Notes: generated from the sequence alone by a model not told the origin. DNA of 64,000 bases from Arthrobacter sp. UNC362MFTsu5.1 (GCF_000685965.1 NZ_JMLE01000002.1:248001-312000); one strand, 5' to 3'. Positions 40,933 to 49,965 are shown, numbered from the stretch's first letter. Made by a program: numbers and translations.

Positions 40933-42584
40933 GGCAGCGGACCTTCCCACAGCGGCAGGGTGACCACCATGGTCAGCCCGCCGCCCGGCGTCGGCTCCGC
41001 CGCCAGGGTTCCTCCCATGGCTTCGGTGAAGCCGTTGGCAACAGCCAGGCCCAGTCCGATCCCCACGGCCCGGCCACCGCCGGTGCGCTGATAGTCGTTG
41101 AGCCGCTGGAACGGCTGGAACATGTCCATCACGGCGGCCGGGGCCACGCCTGAGCCGTGGTCCACCACGCGGAACTCGCCGGCCGGCCTGCCGCCCAGCG
41201 CGATCCCCTCCCCCGCACGGGCCGTCAGCACCACATCGGCCTCCGGCGCGTATTTGAGTGCGTTCTCCACCAGGTTCGCCACCACCCGCTCCAACATCCC
41301 GGCATCGGCCTCCACCCGCGGGAGGTTGGGCGGCAGTTCCACCCGGATCCGTGCCGCGGGCAGGCCCCTGAGCGCGTCCGGCAGGACGTCCGCCCAGCCC
41401 AGTCCGCGCAGGAGCGGGTTGACCGAATCAGCCGTAATCCGGGACATATCCAGCAGGTTGCCGATCAGGTGGTCCAGGCGGTCGGCCGAGTCCTCGATGG
41501 TGGCGAGCAGTTCGCGCTCGTCTTCCGGGGAAAACTTCACATCCTCCTGGCGAAGGCTGCTGACCGCCAGCTTGATCCCGGCCAGCGGGGTGCGGAGGTC
41601 GTGGCTGACCGCCCGCAGGATGGACGTGCGCATCTTGTTGCCCTCGGACAGGCGCTGATTGTCCTCCATGCTCGCCACCAACTGCCGCCGTTCCAGGATG
41701 GCCACCAGGAACGCTCCGAAGGCGGCCAGCATCCGCTGGTGCTGGCCGGTAAAGGGCTGACCGGCCGGCGGCCCGCCGTTGATCAGCAGCGTGTACCGGG
41801 AATCGACGACGACGGCGTGGTGGGCGGCCGCGCGGGTCACCGGCGGGCTGGACCCGGCGCTGGCAAGCACTGTCTCCCCGGCGTTGCTGTCCGTCCCGCG
41901 TCCAGGACCGCGGATGCCGGCGGCTTCCGGTGCGCGGGAGCCGCCCGGGGCGCTTCCGGCCACCAGCGTGACGGCATCCACTCCCAGCCGGCTGCGGACC
42001 TTCTCGAGGAATGTTTCCAGGCTGCCGTCGGAACTGAGGATCCGCAGGGAGAGCTCGCTCAGCGCTGTGGCTTCGGCCCCGGATCTCGCGGCTTCCTGTG
42101 CGCGGCGGCTCGCCAGGCCGACGGCCAGGGCCACGCTGCAGGCCACTGCCAGGAACACCAGGAGGGTGAACAGGGTGGAGGGATCGGCGATGGACAGCGA
42201 ACCTACCGGATCGGCGGAGAAGTAGTTGAGGAGTGTTGTGCCCAGGACCGCTGCGACGACGGCGGGCCAGAATCCCCCGATCGCGGCCACCGCCACGGCG
42301 ACCGCGAGGTGGAGCAGCATGATGATGGCGAAATTCCGATATCCCGCGAGCGTCACCAGGACTTCCACGGCAGGCGGCAGCACGGCAGCAAGCACCATGC
42401 CGAGGAGGAAACGGCGCCGCCCGATTCCCTGGAGCGCAGAGCGTGCCCTCCCGGAACCCGCCGTGTGGGGACCTGCCGTCCCGGAACCTGCCGTGCCCGG
42501 ACGTGCTGGCCGCGAACGCGGCGTCGCGGACCCGCCGGGGCCGGATCGGGCGGCGCCACCGCGGGCGGATTCAACTGCTGCCAT
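40929..42584 (-). CDS. kdpD: KdpD-like sensor kinase lacking the N-terminal KdpD/Usp domains
   Basis: The 551-residue protein corresponds to the C-terminal two thirds of KdpD: four membrane helices of the DUF4118 type (about residues 58-165), a GAF-like region, HisKA (RAVSHDLRTPLAGIKLAV, about residue 326) and HATPase (NLVENALKYAPEAD, VGIGLGLAVANG). Full KdpD proteins are about 850-900 residues and start with a sensor and a Usp domain; both are absent. They are replaced by about 50 low-complexity residues rich in Gly, Ala, Pro and Arg, encoded by imperfect 15-base repeats. It is coupled to kdpE. Confidence 0.88.
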   Translation of the reverse strand: MAAVESARGGAARSGPGGSATPRSRPARPGTAGSGTAGPHTAGSGRARSALQGIGRRRFLLGMVLAAVLPPAVEVLVTLAGYRNFAIIMLLHLAVAVAVAAIGGFWPAVVAAVLGTTLLNYFSADPVGSLSIADPSTLFTLLVFLAVACSVALAVGLASRRAQEAARSGAEATALSELSLRILSSDGSLETFLEKVRSRLGVDAVTLVAGSAPGGSRAPEAAGIRGPGRGTDSNAGETVLASAGSSPPVTRAAAHHAVVVDSRYTLLINGGPPAGQPFTGQHQRMLAAFGAFLVAILERRQLVASMEDNQRLSEGNKMRTSILRAVSHDLRTPLAGIKLAVSSLRQEDVKFSPEDERELLATIEDSADRLDHLIGNLLDMSRITADSVNPLLRGLGWADVLPDALRGLPAARIRVELPPNLPRVEADAGMLERVVANLVENALKYAPEADVVLTARAGEGIALGGRPAGEFRVVDHGSGVAPAAVMDMFQPFQRLNDYQRTGGGRAVGIGLGLAVANGFTEAMGGTLAAEPTPGGGLTMVVTLPLWEGPLP

Positions 42585-42757
42585 GGCTCCATCTTGGCAT
42601 GGGCAGTTCTCCCCCGTTTTCCGTTAACAGCACCTCGGTCCAGGCACTAGGCTGACTTCAGGATTTACACAGCTGTGTCTTGCCGGGACGGCCTTCCCGC
42701 ACGTGCTTCGACGCCGTGGCCGGTCACAGATTGAGCATGGACAACCAAGGGGGACCC

Positions 42758-43573
42758 ATGGAACCGCAGGACCCGAACCAGGATCCTTCAAAGGATCCAA
42801 CGAAGGATCCGAAGAACACCCGTTCCGGGCAACAGGACGGCACGCCGGCAGGGACCGACGGTCCCGAAGGCCCCACGCCAGGCTGGATGACCGCCCCCGA
42901 GGATTTCACGCCGCAGCCCCACGATCCCGCCACAGGGCAGCTGCCGCCCTGGCAGGTGCCCAAACCGGAGCTTCGGCCGGAACTGCTCAACGATTCCGCG
43001 GCTGGCGGCCGGACTGCCGAAGCCGGAAAGCCGGACGCCGGGAGGAAGGCCGGGCGGCGGCAAAAGAGCGCGGCTTCAGGGCAGGGTCCCCTGCCGGGAC
43101 CGGGGATGCCCGGAGCGCCGGGTACCGGCCCGGGCCCTGTGATCGACCCCTTCGAACACGAGCGCGAGCGGGAAGCAGCGGCACGCAAGAAGCGCTCGCA
43201 ACGCCGTACCGTCGTCGTCGGCCTCGGCGTCACTGCCCTGCTGGCAGGGACCATCACCGCCATCGTGGCCAGCAACGAAGCGGAGGCCGACTACGCGCAG
43301 GTCTGCTTCAACGACGAAACCGGCGAGCGCGTGGATGACGCCCAGTGCGACAACAGCAGCAGCGCCGGCCGGAGCTCCGCCATCTACGCCTGGTACTTCT
43401 ACTCCCGCGGCTCCAGCGTCCCGGCCGTCGGGCAGAACCGCTCGCAGTACCCCAGCTTCACGAAGACCGCGCCGCAGGGGGCGAAAACGTCCAAGGGGTA
43501 CAGCACCAAGGGCGGCACGGTCAGCAGGGGCGGCTTCGGCAGCAGCTCCAAGGGCGGAAGCACGGGAGGCTAG
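42758..43573 (+). CDS. YgiB-like (DUF1190-type) membrane-anchored protein
   Basis: The 271-residue protein has a long polar N-terminus beginning MEPQDPNQDPSKDPTKDPK, one membrane helix at about residues 150-170 (VVVGLGVTALLAGTITAIVA), then an outside domain with two cysteines (VCFNDETGERVDDAQCDN) and AIYAWYFYSRG, ending in a Ser/Gly-rich tail. The cysteine pair and the following gene recall E. coli YgiB, encoded next to YgiC. The ATG at 42758 follows AAGGGGGACCC; an ATG at 42737 is less well placed. Function is unknown. Confidence 0.72.
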   Translation: MEPQDPNQDPSKDPTKDPKNTRSGQQDGTPAGTDGPEGPTPGWMTAPEDFTPQPHDPATGQLPPWQVPKPELRPELLNDSAAGGRTAEAGKPDAGRKAGRRQKSAASGQGPLPGPGMPGAPGTGPGPVIDPFEHEREREAAARKKRSQRRTVVVGLGVTALLAGTITAIVASNEAEADYAQVCFNDETGERVDDAQCDNSSSAGRSSAIYAWYFYSRGSSVPAVGQNRSQYPSFTKTAPQGAKTSKGYSTKGGTVSRGGFGSSSKGGSTGG

Positions 43574-43575
43574 GC

Positions 43576-44796
43576 GTGAAGAGACTGAGTGCAACCCCCA
43601 GGCCCGACTGGAAGCAGAAGATCGAGGAACAGGGGCTCGTCTTTTCCACCACCACCATGCCGGACGGCAAGAAGATCGAGTACTGGAACGAATCGGCCTA
43701 CTACGAATTCACCATGGACGAGGTGGAAACCCTCGAGAAGACGGCCGAGGACATGCACCTGATGTGCCTTGAGGCGGCCAAGTACCTTGCCACCGGAGCC
43801 ATGGGCAATATCGGGATCGGGCCGCAGGCGCTCGAGCTGGCCGCCGAGTCCTTGCAGGCCGGGGACATGGACATCTACGGCCGCTTCGATTTCGTCTACG
43901 ACGGGCACGGCGGCCCCGCCAAGATGCTGGAGTACAACGCGGACACCCCCACCGGGCTGATCGAGGCTTCGGTGGCGCAGTGGTTCTGGCTGCAGGACGT
44001 GTTCCCGGAGAAGGACCAGTGGAACGGCATCCACGAAGCCCTGATCCGGCAGTGGAAGAAGCTTCAGTACCGCACCGGCATGAGCACCCTGCACATCGCC
44101 CATTCCGAAGCGGAGCAGTCCGGCGAGGACTGGATGACGGCAGCCTACATGCGCGACGTCGCGGGACAGGGCGGCTGGACCACCATCGGCATCAACATGT
44201 CCGATATCGGCTGGGACCCCAACCTGAAACGCTTTGTGGACCTGGACAACTTCATGATCAGCACCATCTTCAAGCTGTATCCGTGGGAGCTGATGATGAA
44301 GGAGCCCTTCGGCCAGCGGCTGCTCCAGCGCGCCCACAATCCGCGCTGGGTGGAACCGGCCTGGAAGATGCTCCTCTCCAACAAAGCATTGCTGGCGGCC
44401 CTGTGGCACCTGTATCCGGAGCACCCGAACCTGCTACCGGCGTATTTGAACGAGCCCGGGCCGCTGAAGGAATGGGTGGCCAAGCCGCTGCATGGCCGCG
44501 AGGGGGACAACATCAAGATCCATGCGGCCGGCATCAACCTGGAGCAGCCAGGCGGCTACGGGCGCGAAGGCTGGTGCTACCAGCAGTTCCATTCGCTGCC
44601 CGATTTCGACGGGAACCACCCCGTCCTGGGTTTGTGGGTGGTGGACGGCGAGTCCGTAGGCTGCGGCATCCGCGAATCCGACGGTCCCATCACCGATTAC
44701 TTCTGCCGGTTCGTCCCCAACACCATCGACGCCCCGGCCCCTCTTTCAGTCCAGGCCGCCTCGGCCTCCTCCAGCAAAGCAGGTATTGCACTATGA
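43576..44796 (+). CDS. Glutathionylspermidine synthase-family protein, YgiC-like ATP-grasp ligase
   Basis: The 406-residue protein belongs to the GSP synthase ATP-grasp family (YgiC/YjfC type): GRFDFVYDGHGGPAKMLEYN, NADTPTGLIEASVAQWFWLQ, WDPNLKRFVDLDN and LLSNKALLAALWHLYPEHPN. The end has WVVDGESVGCGIRESDGPIT. Such enzymes join a peptide or amino acid carboxylate to an amine using ATP. Actinobacteria of this type lack glutathione, so the name does not give the real product. The GTG start follows GGGAGGCTAGGC and is 2 bases after the YgiB-like stop; the stop overlaps the permease ATG. Confidence 0.9.
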   Translation: MKRLSATPRPDWKQKIEEQGLVFSTTTMPDGKKIEYWNESAYYEFTMDEVETLEKTAEDMHLMCLEAAKYLATGAMGNIGIGPQALELAAESLQAGDMDIYGRFDFVYDGHGGPAKMLEYNADTPTGLIEASVAQWFWLQDVFPEKDQWNGIHEALIRQWKKLQYRTGMSTLHIAHSEAEQSGEDWMTAAYMRDVAGQGGWTTIGINMSDIGWDPNLKRFVDLDNFMISTIFKLYPWELMMKEPFGQRLLQRAHNPRWVEPAWKMLLSNKALLAALWHLYPEHPNLLPAYLNEPGPLKEWVAKPLHGREGDNIKIHAAGINLEQPGGYGREGWCYQQFHSLPDFDGNHPVLGLWVVDGESVGCGIRESDGPITDYFCRFVPNTIDAPAPLSVQAASASSSKAGIAL

Positions 44797-46301
44797 GCAC
44801 AGGGAACTCGACGGCGGGAGTTAAGTCCGGTGGCCAGCCGGCAGTTCCGTCCAAGGGGCTGCGTGCCGGCATCCTGGACCTGGGCGACTCCGTCATGCTT
44901 GGCCTGGCTTCCACGGCTCCTGTCTATTCGCTGGCGGCCACGCTGGGCCTGATCGTCGCAGTGAACGGCAACTACACGCCGCTGATCCTGCTCCTGGGCT
45001 TTGTGCCGGTGCTCTTCATCGCCTACGCCTTCCGGGAACTGAACAGCGCCATGCCGGACTGCGGCACCACCTTCATCTGGGCCCGCCGGGCATTCGGCCC
45101 GTGGGCGGGGTGGCTGGGAGGCTGGGGTGTTGCCCTGGCCGGCATCGTGGTGCTCGCCAACCTGGCCCAGGTGGCCGGGCAGTACCTGTGGCTGCTGATC
45201 GGCGACGGTTCGCTGGCCGAAAACGACCTGCTGGTGACGGCCACGGGAGTGGTGTTCATCATCTTCATGACGCTGGTGAACTACCGCGGCATCCGGCTCG
45301 GCGAGCACGTCCAGCGGGTCCTGACCTACGTGCAGTATGTCTCGCTGGGCATATTCGCGCTGGCGATTGTCTTCCGGATTACGGGCGGGGCACCCGAGGG
45401 CCAGGCTTTCGACATTGAGTGGTTCAACCCCGCAGGCGCCTTCGCCGATCCCGGCGCAGTGGTCCACGGCGCCCTGCTGGCACTCTTCATCTACTGGGGC
45501 TGGGACACCTGCTTGGCTGTGAATGAAGAGACGGAGAATCCGGCCACGACGCCCGGCCGCGGCGCCGTCATCTCCGCCTTTGTCCTCATGGCCATCTACG
45601 TCTCGGTGGCGCTGCTGGTGATGATGTATGCCACGGTGGGCACGGACGGCATCGGCCTCGGCAACGCCGAGAACCAGGACGATGTCTTCCTGGCCATGAA
45701 AGACGTTGTGCTGGGCCCCTGGGGCTGGCTGATCGTGGTGGCGGTGCTGGCGTCGGTGCTGTCCTCGACCCAGACCACCATCCTGCCCACCGCCCGCGGC
45801 ACGCTGTCCATGGGTGTCCACGGCGCTCTGCCGGCCAGGTTCGGCGAAGTCCACCCGCGCAACCAGACGCCGGGGTTCTCCACGCAGGTGATGGGGGCCG
45901 CCGCGGTCGTGTATTACGTGGCCATGAGCTTCCTCAGCCAGAACCTGCTCTCCGACTCGATCAGCGCCATCAGCCTGTTCATCGCGTTCTACTACGCGCT
46001 GACCGGCTTCGCGTGCTTCTGGTTCTTCCGCGGGACGCTGCGCGATTCCGCCCGCAACCTGTGGTTCCGCGGCCTCCTGCCGCTGCTCGGTGCCCTGATG
46101 CTGACCGCCGCGTTCTTCATCTCCGCCGTTCAGATGTGGGATCCCGCCTACGGCGACACGGAGATCTTCGGCGTGGGCGGCGCCTTCGTCAGCGGCGTGG
46201 TGCTGCTGGCTCTGGGCGTCGTGCTGGCAGTGGTGTGCCGCTTCGCCCCGGCCACCCGGGACTACTTCCTGGCGAAGCGGCCGGCGCCCAGCACGCTGTA
46301 G
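44793..46301 (+). CDS. APC-family amino acid/polyamine permease
   Basis: The 502-residue permease has twelve predicted helices. Landmarks of the family are LASTAPVYSLAATLGLIVAV, FIAYAFRELNSAMPDCGTTF with FIWARRAFGPWAGWLGGWGV, and LFIYWGWDTCLAVNEETENP. It is translated by ATGA overlap with the YgiC-like ligase. An import system in the same transcript suggests that it supplies the amine or amino acid used by the ligase, or that it imports the conjugate's precursor. The substrate is inferred only at class level. Confidence 0.91.
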   Translation: MSTGNSTAGVKSGGQPAVPSKGLRAGILDLGDSVMLGLASTAPVYSLAATLGLIVAVNGNYTPLILLLGFVPVLFIAYAFRELNSAMPDCGTTFIWARRAFGPWAGWLGGWGVALAGIVVLANLAQVAGQYLWLLIGDGSLAENDLLVTATGVVFIIFMTLVNYRGIRLGEHVQRVLTYVQYVSLGIFALAIVFRITGGAPEGQAFDIEWFNPAGAFADPGAVVHGALLALFIYWGWDTCLAVNEETENPATTPGRGAVISAFVLMAIYVSVALLVMMYATVGTDGIGLGNAENQDDVFLAMKDVVLGPWGWLIVVAVLASVLSSTQTTILPTARGTLSMGVHGALPARFGEVHPRNQTPGFSTQVMGAAAVVYYVAMSFLSQNLLSDSISAISLFIAFYYALTGFACFWFFRGTLRDSARNLWFRGLLPLLGALMLTAAFFISAVQMWDPAYGDTEIFGVGGAFVSGVVLLALGVVLAVVCRFAPATRDYFLAKRPAPSTL

Positions 46302-46338
46302 CCGCAGCCGGATGAAGCCTCGCGAAAGGCGTAAGCCG

Positions 46339-46344
46339 TAGGAT
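46339..46344 (+). promoter_or_regulatory. -10 element of the acyl-CoA dehydrogenase gene (leaderless)
   Basis: TAGGAT ends 6 bases before the ATG at 46351, within the 49-base gap after the permease stop. Confidence 0.45.
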
Positions 46345-46350
46345 GCTCCA

Positions 46351-47550
46351 ATGAGCAACGCCGCTGACCTGCCCTCTGTTTCGGACACCTCCGATGTCCT
46401 GGCCCTGGATGCCCTGCTGACCGCCGAGGAGCTTGCGCTCCGGGAACGGATCCGCGATTTCACGGAGCAACGGATCAAGCCGGACATTGCCCGCTGGTAT
46501 GACGACGCCGTCTTTCCGCTCGACCTGGCCCCCGAACTGGGCGAGCTGGGCGTGCTCGGCATGCACCTGGAGGGGTACCGCTGCCCGGGACGGTCCGCCG
46601 TCGAGTACGGCCTGGCCGCAATGGAGCTTGAGGCCGGGGATTCCGGGATCCGCACCTTCGTCTCGGTCCAGGGTTCCCTGGCCATGACGGCCATCCACCG
46701 CTGGGGCTCGGAGGACCAGAAGCAGGAATGGCTCCCCCGGATGGCCGCCGGCGAGGTGATCGGCTGCTTCGCCCTGACCGAACCCTCGGCGGGTTCGGAT
46801 CCTTCCTCAATGACCACCGTCGCGCGCCGGGACGGCTCCGGGGATGACGCCGGGTGGGTGCTCGACGGCGCCAAGCGCTGGATCGGGCTCGCATCCGTTG
46901 CCGGCGTGATGGTGGTCTGGGCCAGGACGGACGACGGCATCCGCGGCTTCCTTGTCCCGGCCGGAACACCCGGGGTCACCGCCACACCGATCGGCCGGAA
47001 GCTTTCGATGCGCGCCTCGATCCAGTGCGACGTGACGTTCGACGGCGTGCGGCTGGGACCGGAGGCCCTGCTGCCGGGTGCCCGCGGCCTGCGCGGCCCC
47101 TTCACCTGCCTCAACGAGGCGCGGTACGGGATTGCCTGGGGTGCGATGGGGGCCGCCCGCGATTCCTACGAGGCCGCGCTGAAGTACTCGCAGGACCGGC
47201 TCCAGTTCGGCAGGCCACTGGCCGGGTACCAGCTCACCCAGGAGAAGCTGGTGAACATGCTCCTGGAGATCCAGAAAGGCACCATGCTGGCGCTGCACCT
47301 GGGCCGGCTCAAGGACGCCGGCACGCTGAAGCCGGAACAGATCTCCCTCGGGAAGCTGAACAACGTCCGCGAGGCGTTGGCCATTGCCCGGGAGGCCCGC
47401 TCCATCCTGGGAGGCAACGGGATCACGCTGGACTACTCGCCGCTGCGGCACGCCGCCAACCTCGAGTCGGTGCGCACCTACGAAGGCACGGACGAGGTCC
47501 ACACACTGATCCTCGGCCAGCACATCACCGGCATCGGCGCCTTCCGATAA
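46351..47550 (+). CDS. Acyl-CoA dehydrogenase, glutaryl-CoA dehydrogenase-like
   Basis: The 399-residue flavoenzyme oxidises an acyl-CoA. It has CFALTEPSAGSDPSSMTTVA (flavin and substrate contacts), KRWIGLASVAGVMVVWARTD, the RLQFGRPLAGYQLTQEKLVN segment and the catalytic glutamate in RTYEGTDEVHTLILGQHITG. The KRWIG(L/N) and YEGT features and overall length resemble glutaryl-CoA dehydrogenases, though decarboxylation cannot be confirmed by eye. The gene stands alone and ends at the second copy of the palindromic repeat. Confidence 0.92.
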   Translation: MSNAADLPSVSDTSDVLALDALLTAEELALRERIRDFTEQRIKPDIARWYDDAVFPLDLAPELGELGVLGMHLEGYRCPGRSAVEYGLAAMELEAGDSGIRTFVSVQGSLAMTAIHRWGSEDQKQEWLPRMAAGEVIGCFALTEPSAGSDPSSMTTVARRDGSGDDAGWVLDGAKRWIGLASVAGVMVVWARTDDGIRGFLVPAGTPGVTATPIGRKLSMRASIQCDVTFDGVRLGPEALLPGARGLRGPFTCLNEARYGIAWGAMGAARDSYEAALKYSQDRLQFGRPLAGYQLTQEKLVNMLLEIQKGTMLALHLGRLKDAGTLKPEQISLGKLNNVREALAIAREARSILGGNGITLDYSPLRHAANLESVRTYEGTDEVHTLILGQHITGIGAFR

Positions 47551-47561
47551 CCCCGCTCCCA

Positions 47562-47627
47562 CCCAACTAGGTAGCAGCAGGTGTCGTTTTGCGGGCCCAT
47601 AACGACACCTGCTGCTACCTAGTTGGG
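47562..47627. repeat. 66-base palindromic repeat, copy 2
   Basis: Two 27-base arms (47562-47588 and 47601-47627) pair at all 27 positions around a 12-base loop beginning TTG. Compared with copy 1 at 23951, the outer arm has TAGCAG in place of TCGCAG and GTGTCGTT in place of ATGTCGTT, and the opposite arm has the matching changes. It separates the convergent acyl-CoA dehydrogenase and SDR genes. Confidence 0.92.
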
Positions 47628-47648
47628 CTGGGACGCGAGTGCGCGAGC

Positions 47649-48395
47649 CTAGGCCGAGAAGCCGCCGTCGGCCTTGATCAGCTGCCCGGACACCCAGCGG
47701 CCCTCGGGCGAGAGCAGGAACGCCACCGTTCCGGCCACATCGGCTGGGGTTCCGAGCCGCCCGCCGGGCTGGCGCCGGCTGAGCTCCTCGCGCAGCTGTT
47801 GGTCCATCCAGCCGGTGTCCACGGGGCCGGGATTGAGCGCGTTTGCCGTGATGCCCAGCGGACCCAGCTCCCGTGCCGCGGCAATGACGGTCCGGTCCAG
47901 GGCCCCTTTGGACGCGCCGTACGGCAGGTTGAACGCTGTGTGGTCACTGGTCAGCGCCACGATCGCGCCGCCGTCGTGCGCCGCCTGCCGGGCAAAGGCA
48001 GCGATCAGCTGCCAGCTGGCCCGGGTGTTCACGGCGAAGTGCCGTTCCCAGCTTGCCAGGGAGGTGTCCAGGATGCCGGAGTCCACGGACTCGGCGTGGC
48101 TGAGCACCAGCCCCTGCAACGTGCCCGCCTGCTCCGCTACCGACTCCATGAGCCGGTCCACGGCCTGGGGATCCTCCAGGTCCGCCGGCAGGGCAAGCAC
48201 GCGGGCGCCGGTGGCTTCCAGCTCCGCTGCGAGGCGTTCGACGTCGTCCGGCTGGACTCCCCAGGGCATCCGGGAGTCGTAGTCCTGCCAGTACGTCAGG
48301 ACCAGGTCCCAGCCGTCGGCAGCCAGGCGCCTGGCGATGCCGGCACCGATTCCGGCGAGGCGGCCGACGCCCGTCACCATCGCCGTCCTGTTCAT
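47649..48395 (-). CDS. Short-chain dehydrogenase/reductase
   Basis: The 248-residue SDR has a nucleotide loop AMVTGVGRLAGIGAGIARRL (a variant of TGxxxGIG), then LVLSHAESVDSG, a Ser in IVALTSDHTAFN and the YGASK catalytic pair, and ends GRWVSGQLIKADGGFSA. The NNAG-like motif is replaced by SHAES. The substrate is unknown. Its ATG overlaps the stop of the upstream glycosyltransferase, so it is the second gene of that unit. Confidence 0.92.
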   Translation of the reverse strand: MNRTAMVTGVGRLAGIGAGIARRLAADGWDLVLTYWQDYDSRMPWGVQPDDVERLAAELEATGARVLALPADLEDPQAVDRLMESVAEQAGTLQGLVLSHAESVDSGILDTSLASWERHFAVNTRASWQLIAAFARQAAHDGGAIVALTSDHTAFNLPYGASKGALDRTVIAAARELGPLGITANALNPGPVDTGWMDQQLREELSRRQPGGRLGTPADVAGTVAFLLSPEGRWVSGQLIKADGGFSA

Positions 48396-49765
48396 GCGGG
48401 CACGTCAGCCAGCGAGCCACGCCGGAGCACCACGAGCCAGCAGGCCAGGATGGCCACCGCGCAGAAGACGCCGGCGCTGGAGGCCATGAGCCAGGGCTCG
48501 GGCACCTGGAAGTCCAGGTTCTCCGCTCCCAGCGCTTCGCCGATGCTCTTGGGCGAAAAGAAGAACACGATGATGGATGCCCCGAGCACACCGCCCATGA
48601 CCCAGCGGGTTGCCCGGTAGCGGTGCGGTGTCTCGCGGAGGGTCCAGGCGAAGGCCGGAAGCACGGCGGCCATCCAGACCCAGTGATGGGACCAGGAGAC
48701 GGGGCTGATGAGCAGCATGGTGAGCGCCGTCGCGGAAATCGCCACCACTCGGGCGCCCTGGTCGCTGGCAGCCTTGATCACCAGGGCACCCCCGCCCGCC
48801 ACCAGCAGGCTGAGCAGGAGCCAGGGAACGGTGACGCCGGCTTCGGGAACCCCGAAATGCAGCAGCGCGCCCTTGATCGAGAGGTTGTCCACATAGCCTG
48901 CCCCGCCGATCCTGGACGTGTCGGGGAGGATTTCCAGCCAGAACGTGAACGACTCCGCCGGGCGGACCAGCCAGCCCAGCAGCACGGTGAACGCGAACCC
49001 GCCGGCCATGTTGAAGAGACCGCGCCAGTCCTTGCGCACCAGGAAGTACAAGCCGAAGACCAGCGGCGTCAGCTTGATGCCGGCGGCCATGCCCACCAGG
49101 AAGCCGCGGCCCGGGAAACCCTGGTTCCAGCGCTGGTTCCCGGCCAGGAGGTCGGCGGCCATGAGCCCCATGAGCAGGATGTTGATCTGGCCGAACGCCA
49201 GTGTCTCGCGCCAGGGGCCCAGGTTGATGACGGCGAGCAGCAGGATAACGGCGCCCCACCGGTTGCGGGTTGCCTTGAACCCGGTGCCTCCGAAGGTGCT
49301 GCGCCAGTCCTGTTTGGCGCTCCAGTACCTCACGCCGCGCACGGCGACCCAAACAGCAACGGCCGCCCCGGCGGCGTTGAAGAGCATCAGGGCGGATTCC
49401 TCCGGCAGCCTGGCCAGCAGGCCGAACAGCAGCGCGGCGAACGGCGGGTACGTGAAGGGCAGCTCCGGCCCTCCGGCCCAGCCCACGGTCCTGCTGTAGA
49501 GGTCCGACGGCGACTGGCCGGCTTCGTTGAGGATCTTGCCGCCGTGCCAGTAGACGCTGAAGTCCAGGCCCTGCTCGCCCCAGGCGTCAAGCCTTGAGGA
49601 CATAAAGACGGCAGTAGCCAGGATAGCCAGCAGCGTCACCAGCTCCCCGGGGATGCCCAGCACCAGCCGGCTGCGATACCACGCTGCGGTTCCTGGTGCG
49701 GTGGTCCCCGGCGCTGCGGTTCCCTTGCCGGCGTCGAGCTCTTTTTCGGCGTCGAGCAGTGCCAT
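48392..49765 (-). CDS. GT87-like (DUF2029) membrane mannosyltransferase, copy 1
   Basis: The 457-residue polytopic protein resembles polyprenol-phosphate-mannose-dependent alpha-1,2-mannosyltransferases of actinobacteria (GT-C fold), which build mannosylated lipids or glycans outside the membrane. Landmarks are the acidic residue in GLDFSVYWHGGKIL, FTYPPFAALLFGLL, FGQINILLMGLMAADLL, GMAAGIKLTPLVFGLYFLVR and ISPVSWSHHWVWMAAVLPA. The ATG at 49765 follows GGGGACACGG; longer frames to 49873 lack a site. A close paralogue lies at 51917. Confidence 0.88.
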   Translation of the reverse strand: MALLDAEKELDAGKGTAAPGTTAPGTAAWYRSRLVLGIPGELVTLLAILATAVFMSSRLDAWGEQGLDFSVYWHGGKILNEAGQSPSDLYSRTVGWAGGPELPFTYPPFAALLFGLLARLPEESALMLFNAAGAAVAVWVAVRGVRYWSAKQDWRSTFGGTGFKATRNRWGAVILLLAVINLGPWRETLAFGQINILLMGLMAADLLAGNQRWNQGFPGRGFLVGMAAGIKLTPLVFGLYFLVRKDWRGLFNMAGGFAFTVLLGWLVRPAESFTFWLEILPDTSRIGGAGYVDNLSIKGALLHFGVPEAGVTVPWLLLSLLVAGGGALVIKAASDQGARVVAISATALTMLLISPVSWSHHWVWMAAVLPAFAWTLRETPHRYRATRWVMGGVLGASIIVFFFSPKSIGEALGAENLDFQVPEPWLMASSAGVFCAVAILACWLVVLRRGSLADVPA

Positions 49766-49930
49766 CCGTGTCCCCAAACATTTGTTCCTGCAGAGCGCCA
49801 CTGTAGGCGCGTTGAGCGCGTATCGCGATGTTGTGCCGGCTGACTCGCGCCGGATCAGGCGCGTCCTCCCCACATCCTACTGAAGCAGCGGGCCCGTCCC
49901 CTGTTACCCAGCCCCGGCGTGGCACCGCAC

Positions 49931-49965
49931 TCAGTGCTCAGTGTTCAGTGCGCAGTGGTCAGTGC
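49931..49965. repeat. Five tandem 7-base repeats at an MFS gene stop
   Basis: TCAGTGC, TCAGTGT, TCAGTGC, GCAGTGG and TCAGTGC lie head to tail. The last copy contains the MFS stop codon (49959-49961, minus strand). Confidence 0.8.

Noticed and set aside
40258-42584. Complete kdp potassium uptake locus
   Set aside because: Only the regulator pair is present; neighbours are a MOSC gene and the YgiB-like gene.
44697-47114. Open frame of 805 codons on the minus strand
   Set aside because: It runs antisense across both the permease and the acyl-CoA dehydrogenase genes and has low-complexity Ser/Arg/Gln-rich sequence; no domain is visible.
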